Shown here piece by piece: positions 47,149 through 53,849 of a stretch of DNA of 53,849 nucleotides. The DNA is from Acidobacteriota bacterium (lineage in GTDB: Bacteria; Acidobacteriota; Vicinamibacteria; Vicinamibacterales; UBA2999). Positions within the stretch are counted from its first letter, which is position 1. The number at the start of each line of letters is the position of its first letter. Made by a program: the position numbers and the translations under genes. The notes below the pieces were generated by a model. The model was given only the letters and a program-made list of their open reading frames with translations. It was not told where the DNA came from and made no database searches. The stretch covers positions 1-53,849 of the forward strand of contig JACQTK010000026.1 of assembly GCA_016210845.1 (NCBI GenBank), given 5' to 3'.

Positions 47149-47211
47149 GGTTCCCACTGGCGCCAGTTAGGGCCACCACCTCCAACTCATTGATTCCAAA
47201 CGGCCGGAATC
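47149..47211. repeat. Composite repeat B (palindrome plus repeat copy 3)
   Basis: GGTTCCCACTGGCGCCAGTTAG then CCACCTCCAACTCATTGATTCCAAACGGCCGGAATC. Confidence 0.85.
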
Positions 47212-47299
47212 GCCGTCTCGAACTGGACATCGAAACGTTCGATGGGCGGAGCCTCGCGCCGCGGCCGTCGCCGCGTGCGGCGGTAGAATCAACGTTAGA

Positions 47300-47515
47300 G
47301 TGATCAAAACGGTCGGAACTCGCCGGATTGAGGGCGGTGAAATCGGCGCCCTTCAACGCACGATGGCCGCTGTACGCACCACTGGTGCCATCGTTCCTCG
47401 AGGCGTTTACCGGTTCCGCACTTTCGAGGAGGCCGACGCGTGGATGACGCGCACGATGGCCCGTACGCACGCGAGCCTCAAGTCGAGGACCTCGCCCGCA
47501 TCTGCCAAGCGCTGA
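47300..47515 (+). CDS. Small antitoxin-like partner protein
   Basis: GTG start; 'PRGVYRFRTFEEADAWMTRTMARTHA' pattern; overlaps next ORF. Confidence 0.55.
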   Translation: MIKTVGTRRIEGGEIGALQRTMAAVRTTGAIVPRGVYRFRTFEEADAWMTRTMARTHASLKSRTSPASAKR

Positions 47516-47766
47516 ACGACGCCGGCGCGCGCTACGCGGTGGTCAGAATCGCCGACGAGATCGTCGTCGATCTGATGGCTCGAGCTTGTGGAATCGAGTA
47601 TAGGGAGGCAGCACAGGACGCGACCAATTTGACGATCGCTGATGTGGTCATTCCGGTTGCAAGCCTCTCAACACTGATCCGCACGAAGGACACCATCCGT
47701 CCGTCAGACGCCGCTGACCGTCGCTACTTGGAAGAGCTGCTGGAGGCCGAACGCAGGCAACTGTGA
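47440..47766 (+). pseudogene. Nucleotidyltransferase-like protein lacking the catalytic segment
   Basis: VEDLARICQALNDAGARYAVVRIADEIVVDLMARACGIEYREAAQDATNLTIADVVIPVASLSTLIRTKDTIRPSDAADRRYLEELLEAERRQL; no GS...DxD motif. Confidence 0.6.
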
Positions 47767-47850
47767 CCACCGTGGGGTGCGCCAGCGCGGATGCCGCCCG
47801 CGACGGTCGGGCTGGGCCGCAGCGGATCGAGGTCCGCGCGGCAGGCTAAC

Positions 47851-47882
47851 AAAAAGGGCAGCCCCGAGGGGCTGCCCTTTTC
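47851..47882. terminator. Bidirectional Rho-independent terminator
   Basis: AAAAAGGGCAGCCCC-GAG-GGGCTGCCCTTTT: perfect GC stem with A tract 5' and T tract 3', between convergent genes. Confidence 0.93.
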
Positions 47883-47911
47883 TGCCTCGCACCATTGGCG
47901 ACAAGCGCCGG

Positions 47912-48460
47912 TTACGAGGTCTTCTTGAGCTCCGCGACCAGCGCCTCGAGCATCCTGACGTACTCCTGCTCGGTGGTCTGATAGGCCTTCAAGTATTCCG
48001 CCTCCGTCATGTTCGCACGAATCCAGTCGCCGTCGAAGGTGTAGCTCTTCCCGTTGACGTCGGCGGTATCGAACGGCTGGTTCTCCTCGCGCCTCGATTG
48101 CAGCCCGTTGGCGCCGAGGTCGGAGATGAAGACCTTCGAGTCGGGAATCGACGCGCTGTTGAGATCGATGTACACGTCGCGGTAGTTCTTCTGGAGCAGC
48201 TGCGCTTCCATGCGCTGGGGGACGCTGTAGCGGGCGCTTACCACCAGGAGCTGACTGCCTGGAAAGTACAGCGCGCCCACGAACTGATCCTCCGCCCCCA
48301 TCTTGGCCGCGATGCTGTCGAGGTTCCGCGCCTCGAGCAGCTTCGTCAACTCTCCGGCCAGCGCCGCGGACTTGGACTCCTGCGCCACGGCCAACGACGG
48401 CGTCAGCAGCAGGACACAGGCGAGACTGACGTTACGCACGCCGCGAAGAACATCGGACAT
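47912..48460 (-). CDS. Secreted hypothetical protein
   Basis: MSDVLRGVRNVSLACVLLLTPSLAVAQESKSAALAGELTKLLEARNLDSIAAKM. Confidence 0.75.
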   Translation of the reverse strand: MSDVLRGVRNVSLACVLLLTPSLAVAQESKSAALAGELTKLLEARNLDSIAAKMGAEDQFVGALYFPGSQLLVVSARYSVPQRMEAQLLQKNYRDVYIDLNSASIPDSKVFISDLGANGLQSRREENQPFDTADVNGKSYTFDGDWIRANMTEAEYLKAYQTTEQEYVRMLEALVAELKKTS

Positions 48461-48557
48461 GATGCACCCCCCGGGCGGCGCCCCACTCCACCGGCGCCAA
48501 GGCGACCCGTTAGTACGGCGACTTGTATCACCGGATGGGCCTGCCGTCAATTGCCGT

Positions 48558-48977
48558 CTACCCGATGAAGAGCGCCTCGTCATCCTCGACGCCTGCGCGC
48601 CGTGAACGGGTGCCGCCTCGCGCGTCGCGGAAGGCCGCGAGCACGGCCTTGAGTCCGCTCAGCCACGCAACGCCTTCCTTGGCTGGCGCGATCAGCGTGT
48701 CCTGGACCGCGTTCAGCGTCTGCTCGACACGCTGCGTGAGATCGGTAAACAGCTGATCGGCGCGTTCGACTTGCGCGGCGGCCACGGCGGTGGCTCTGGC
48801 CGCATCGGCGGTCAGGGCCCGGAGGCTCACCACGATCGGCCGCACGTCCTGCTCGAGGCGATCGGCGAGCCGATCGAGGCGGCGGGCGGCGCGCGTGGCG
48901 AACACGACGGCCGCCACCTGGATGACGGCCATCACGAGCACGGCCGCGGCGATCACGCCGAGGAAGACGTCGGTCAC
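48558..48977 (-). CDS. DUF948-like membrane protein
   Basis: N-terminal TM followed by coiled region 'RRLDRLADRLEQDVRPIVVSLRALTADAARATAVAAAQVERADQLFTDLTQRVEQTLNAVQ'. Confidence 0.7.
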   Translation of the reverse strand: MTDVFLGVIAAAVLVMAVIQVAAVVFATRAARRLDRLADRLEQDVRPIVVSLRALTADAARATAVAAAQVERADQLFTDLTQRVEQTLNAVQDTLIAPAKEGVAWLSGLKAVLAAFRDARGGTRSRRAGVEDDEALFIG

Positions 48978-49270
48978 GCCTCGGGCTCCTCTCCGCCTGC
49001 CGTGGCCGGGCCGGTCTTCTGCTGATACTGCTCACGGGCCCGCTCGAACGCAGTCGACAGATGCTCGCGCTGGCGGTCCACCACCTCCCGACCCTTCCGC
49101 ACGGCCTCCGACGCGCGATCGCGCCCTTCGCGGGCGCGCTGCCCGAGATACTCGCGCGTCTCGTCGCCCGCGGCCGGGGCGAACAGCAACGCGATGGCCG
49201 CGCCGGTCACCGCGCCCGCGACGAACGCCACCAGGAGCCCGCCAGCGCCGATTCCTTCGTTGTTGGCCAT
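48974..49270 (-). CDS. YtxH-domain protein
   Basis: VAFVAGAVTGAAIALLFAPAAGDETREYLGQRA. Confidence 0.85.
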   Translation of the reverse strand: MANNEGIGAGGLLVAFVAGAVTGAAIALLFAPAAGDETREYLGQRAREGRDRASEAVRKGREVVDRQREHLSTAFERAREQYQQKTGPATAGGEEPEA

Positions 49271-49286
49271 GAAGTCTTCCTCACGC

Positions 49287-49344
49287 GCAGGCTGAAGCCT
49301 GCGCTCTACACCACTCACCGTAGAGCGGCGGCTTCAGCCGCCGC
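49287..49344. repeat. Inverted pair of GTAGAG/CTTCAG hairpins (REP-like)
   Basis: CGCAGGCTGAAGCCTGCG (49287-49304), CGCTCTAC/GTAGAGCG (49303-49310/49321-49328), CGGCGGCTTCAGCCGCCG (49327-49344). Confidence 0.85.
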
Positions 49345-49348
49345 GGCC

Positions 49349-50389
49349 CTAAAAGATGCTCACCCGCACGGTGAGGAACTTCCGCGGGTCGGCGCGGATG
49401 TCCTGTACCAGCTTGCGCAGCTCGCCGACCGCTCCGTTCATGTTCTCATACAACCGCCGATCGCGCAGCAGCTGTCCGGCCGTGCCCTCTCCCTGCTGCA
49501 GGCCCGCCATCACCGTGTCGAGTCGATCGGACATCGAATTGAGGCGGTCGTACAGCTCCCGTTCGGTCACGAGCTTGCCCGCGGTGCCTTCGCCGCGGCT
49601 GATCCTCCCCGTGATCGCGTCCAGGTTGGTCGTGGTCGACGTGAGCGACCGGGCCAGAGCGTCGTCGGTCAGGAACCGGCCCAGGCTGCCCTCCCCCGCC
49701 CGCAGGCGGGCGGTCACGGCCTCGAAGTTCTGCAACGAGGCTTCGAGCGCCTGCGCCGCGGCAGGATCGTTCGCCAGCCGCCCCAGCGTGCCGCGCCCCT
49801 CGCCCACACGGCGCACCACGTCCTCGGCGGACGCGACCAGCACGTTCAGGTCCTGGTACAGCGACTCATCGGTGAACAGCCGGCCCACCGTGCCGCGTCC
49901 CGCACGAATGTCCTGGAGCAGCACGGTCAGCTCGTGGATGCCCTCGGTGGCCTCGCTGGCCACTTCGGTCAGCGAGCCCGTCGCCGGACCGGACGGCACG
50001 TAGCCCCATTCCGGAATCGGCCTCCCCCCGCTCGACGCCGTGATGTCGACCGCGGCCTCGCCGAGCAGCGAGACCGATCCCAGCGACGCCACCGACGCCG
50101 TGGTGACGCGCGGCTGATGCTCGCGCGCAATCTCCATCGTGACCTCGACGCGGTCCCCGGTGAACGCGATCCCGGTGACCGAGCCCACCTCGACCCCCGC
50201 GACCCGCACGGGCGCTCCCTCCTTCAGGCCCGCAATGTCGGGAAAGATCGTCTTGATCGCGTAGCGCTGCCAGAAGAATCCCCCTTCACCGCTGAGCAGG
50301 AAGATGAGCACCGCGGCCATGACGATGGCGAACAGCGAGACGAGGCCGATCTTCAGCTCGGCCCAGGCGAGAGAGCGCGTACGCGGCAT
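49349..50389 (-). CDS. mlaD: MlaD/MCE-family substrate-binding protein
   Basis: KTIFPDIAGLKEGAPVRVAGVEVGSVTGIAFTGDRVEVTMEI; repeated 'GRGTVGRLFTDESLYQDLN' segments. Confidence 0.92.
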   Translation of the reverse strand: MPRTRSLAWAELKIGLVSLFAIVMAAVLIFLLSGEGGFFWQRYAIKTIFPDIAGLKEGAPVRVAGVEVGSVTGIAFTGDRVEVTMEIAREHQPRVTTASVASLGSVSLLGEAAVDITASSGGRPIPEWGYVPSGPATGSLTEVASEATEGIHELTVLLQDIRAGRGTVGRLFTDESLYQDLNVLVASAEDVVRRVGEGRGTLGRLANDPAAAQALEASLQNFEAVTARLRAGEGSLGRFLTDDALARSLTSTTTNLDAITGRISRGEGTAGKLVTERELYDRLNSMSDRLDTVMAGLQQGEGTAGQLLRDRRLYENMNGAVGELRKLVQDIRADPRKFLTVRVSIF

Positions 50390-50434
50390 GGATGACCCTT
50401 TCAGGAGGCTGTCAGTGCTTCGTGCCTGGTGCTG

Positions 50435-51283
50435 TCATGACAAGAATGTCTTCAGATAGAGGTCCTGCGACGCCCGCAGCTCGGCGGCGTTGCCCTCAAA
50501 GGCGATGCCGCCGTCCTTCAGCATGATGAACTCGGCCTCATCGCACTTCCGCTCGTCCGCGGGCTGGATGCGAATCAGGCCGTCGTCCCGCCGCACGGCC
50601 TCGTGCGTGGCCACGTAAAAGGCGTCGCGGAGCTGGTGCGTCACCATGATCGACGTCACCTGCTCCAGATCCCGGAGCTTGACGATCTCCTCGTCCACCG
50701 TGGTGGCCGTGATCGGGTCGAGCCCGGTGGTGGCTTCGTCGTACAGCAGGATGGCCGGCTTGGCGGCCATCGCGCGCGCGATCGCGACCCGCCGCCGCTG
50801 CCCGCCCGACAGCTCGGACGGCATGCGATCGATGTACTCGGCGAGGCCGATGAACCCGAGCACCTCTTCCACGCGCTGCCGCACCTGATCCAGCGGCAGG
50901 TCCGTTTCCTCGTACAGCCGGTAGCCCACGTTCTCCGCCACCGTCAGCGAATCGAAGAGCGCGCCCTCCTGGAACACCATCCCGAGGCCCGAGCGCACTT
51001 GCATCAGCTCGGGCTCGCTCATCGCGTCCGCCCGGTGGCCGTTCACCCAGATGGCGCCCGAGTCCGGCTTCAGCAGTCCCAGGATCAGCTTCAAGATCGT
51101 CGACTTGCCCGACCCGCTGGCGCCCAGGATGATCTTCGAATGCCCGGGCAGGAGCGTGAAGCTGATGTCCCGGAGCACCACGTGCTCGTCGAACGCCAGC
51201 GACACGTTCTCCAGCACGAGGACGGGCGCCTGCACCTCCCCCCGCGCCTCGAGCACCGCCGCTCCCCTGGTTTCCACTGCCAT
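50435..51283 (-). CDS. mlaF: MlaF-type ABC ATPase
   Basis: GASGSGKSTILKLILGLLKPDSG; LSGGQRRRVAIARAMAAKPAILLYDEATTGLDP. Confidence 0.93.
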   Translation of the reverse strand: MAVETRGAAVLEARGEVQAPVLVLENVSLAFDEHVVLRDISFTLLPGHSKIILGASGSGKSTILKLILGLLKPDSGAIWVNGHRADAMSEPELMQVRSGLGMVFQEGALFDSLTVAENVGYRLYEETDLPLDQVRQRVEEVLGFIGLAEYIDRMPSELSGGQRRRVAIARAMAAKPAILLYDEATTGLDPITATTVDEEIVKLRDLEQVTSIMVTHQLRDAFYVATHEAVRRDDGLIRIQPADERKCDEAEFIMLKDGGIAFEGNAAELRASQDLYLKTFLS

Positions 51284-51294
51284 GTGTGTCGTAG

Positions 51295-51316
51295 AGGCGG
51301 ACCTTCAGGTCCGCCT
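51295..51316. repeat. Third GTAGAG/CTTCAG hairpin
   Basis: AGGCGGACCT-TC-AGGTCCGCCT, preceded by GTAG. Confidence 0.85.
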
Positions 51317-52088
51317 AGTACATCAGCGTAATCAACAACCGCGTCACGAAGAAATCCACCGCAATCACCGAGACCGACGAGGCCACCACGGCGTTGGTCG
51401 TGGCGCGGCCCACCCCCTGGGTGCCGCCGCGCGCCCGCAGGCCCACGTGACAGCCAATCGTGACGATCACGTAGCCCAGGCAGAACGGCTTGATCAGCCC
51501 CATCCAGGCGTCCTGAAAGTAGAGGCCCTCGACGATCGAGCTCCAGTAGAGGCTCGACGCCACCCGCAGCTGGAACACGGCGATCAGCCACCCGCCGACC
51601 ACGCCTACGGTATTGGCGATGATCGTGAGTACCGGTGCCATGAAGAAACCGGCCAGCACGCGCGGCACCACCAGCTTGCGCACCGGGTCGGTGCCAAGCG
51701 CCCGCAGCGCGTTGATCTGATCGGTGACCACCATCGAGCCGAGCTCGGCGGCGATGCCCGAGCCGACGCGGCCCGCGAGCATGAGCCCGGTGAGGACGGG
51801 GCCCAGCTCCTTCACCATCGACGCGCTGACGAGCCGTCCGACGAAGGGCCGCGCGCCGAATTGGTCGAGGGTGATGCCCGTCTGCAGCGCCAGCACGGCC
51901 CCCGTGAAGAAGCCGGTCAGGACCACCACGGTGAGCGAGCCGATCCCGATCTGCTCGAACTGCTCGACGACGTCGTGGACGTAGAAGGGCCGCGTGACCG
52001 CCGCGCGCCAGGTCGCGGCCTGCAGCCGGACGTACTCCTGCACCTCGAGCACGGCGGCCTTGGCCCAGGTGACCAGCAGCGTCAGCAC
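51315..52088 (-). CDS. mlaE: MlaE-family permease
   Basis: VVVLTGFFTGAVLALQTGITLDQFGA; ELGPVLTGLMLAGRVGSGIAAELGSMVVTDQINALRALGTDPVRKLVVPR. Confidence 0.95.
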   Translation of the reverse strand: MLTLLVTWAKAAVLEVQEYVRLQAATWRAAVTRPFYVHDVVEQFEQIGIGSLTVVVLTGFFTGAVLALQTGITLDQFGARPFVGRLVSASMVKELGPVLTGLMLAGRVGSGIAAELGSMVVTDQINALRALGTDPVRKLVVPRVLAGFFMAPVLTIIANTVGVVGGWLIAVFQLRVASSLYWSSIVEGLYFQDAWMGLIKPFCLGYVIVTIGCHVGLRARGGTQGVGRATTNAVVASSVSVIAVDFFVTRLLITLMY

Positions 52089-52092
52089 GCGC

Positions 52093-53849
<1,757 letters not shown>

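Noticed and set aside
42699-47211. Integron attC sites
   Set aside because: Palindrome and repeat lengths are suggestive, but GTTAGCT and GTTAGGG do not fit the GTTRRRY core, the matching RYYYAAC is imperfect, and there is no integron integrase in the window.
41514-47211. Classical tRNA att duplication of tRNA-Val
   Set aside because: The distal copies share only the CCA end and downstream DNA, not the T-arm or acceptor stem, and no tyrosine recombinase is visible.

Overview
High-GC bacterial chromosome segment. Gene content and style (arrays of FtsX/MacB-type 'ADOP' permeases, PadR-ABC operon, PIN/RHH modules, Uma2) suggest Acidobacteriota, but that is inference. Left part (1-18 kb): four ADOP-type ABC permeases, three of them carrying lesions (two frameshifts; a 163-bp hairpin-rich insertion; one in-frame TGA), a VapBC-like module bracketed by remnants of a nucleotidyltransferase gene, a PadR-regulated ABC exporter and a broken AAA/DUF4143 gene. 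Middle (18.7-41.4 kb): mostly housekeeping: NtrC-type regulator and sensor kinase, asd, aroC, def, fmt, rsmB, an orphan PASTA protein, rpe, thioesterase, epimerase, bamD-like, pgsA, sugar-nucleotide genes, tRNA-Gly, ECF sigma/anti-sigma, and a deoC/rpiB/hpt/amidohydrolase/upp salvage neighbourhood whose DeoC and RpiB have N-terminal extensions reminiscent of bacterial-microcompartment cargo. Accessory zone (41.5-47.9 kb) next to tRNA-Val: three copies of a ~36-40 bp repeat, a paralogous small gene pair, a candidate toxin/immunity pair, an SDR plus triple-RidA operon, degraded fragments, and a nucleotidyltransferase gene that seems to lack its catalytic core. Right part: DUF948/YtxH/MlaD/MlaF/MlaE operon and uvrB. 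Most notable non-coding signals: paired GTCC-N7-GGAC dyads upstream of sigma-54-like elements at two loci, two inverted arrays of 7-bp repeats, a GTAGAG-CTTCAG hairpin family with covarying stems, and the insertion inside a permease gene. All family names come from reading the translations by eye; no searches were run.
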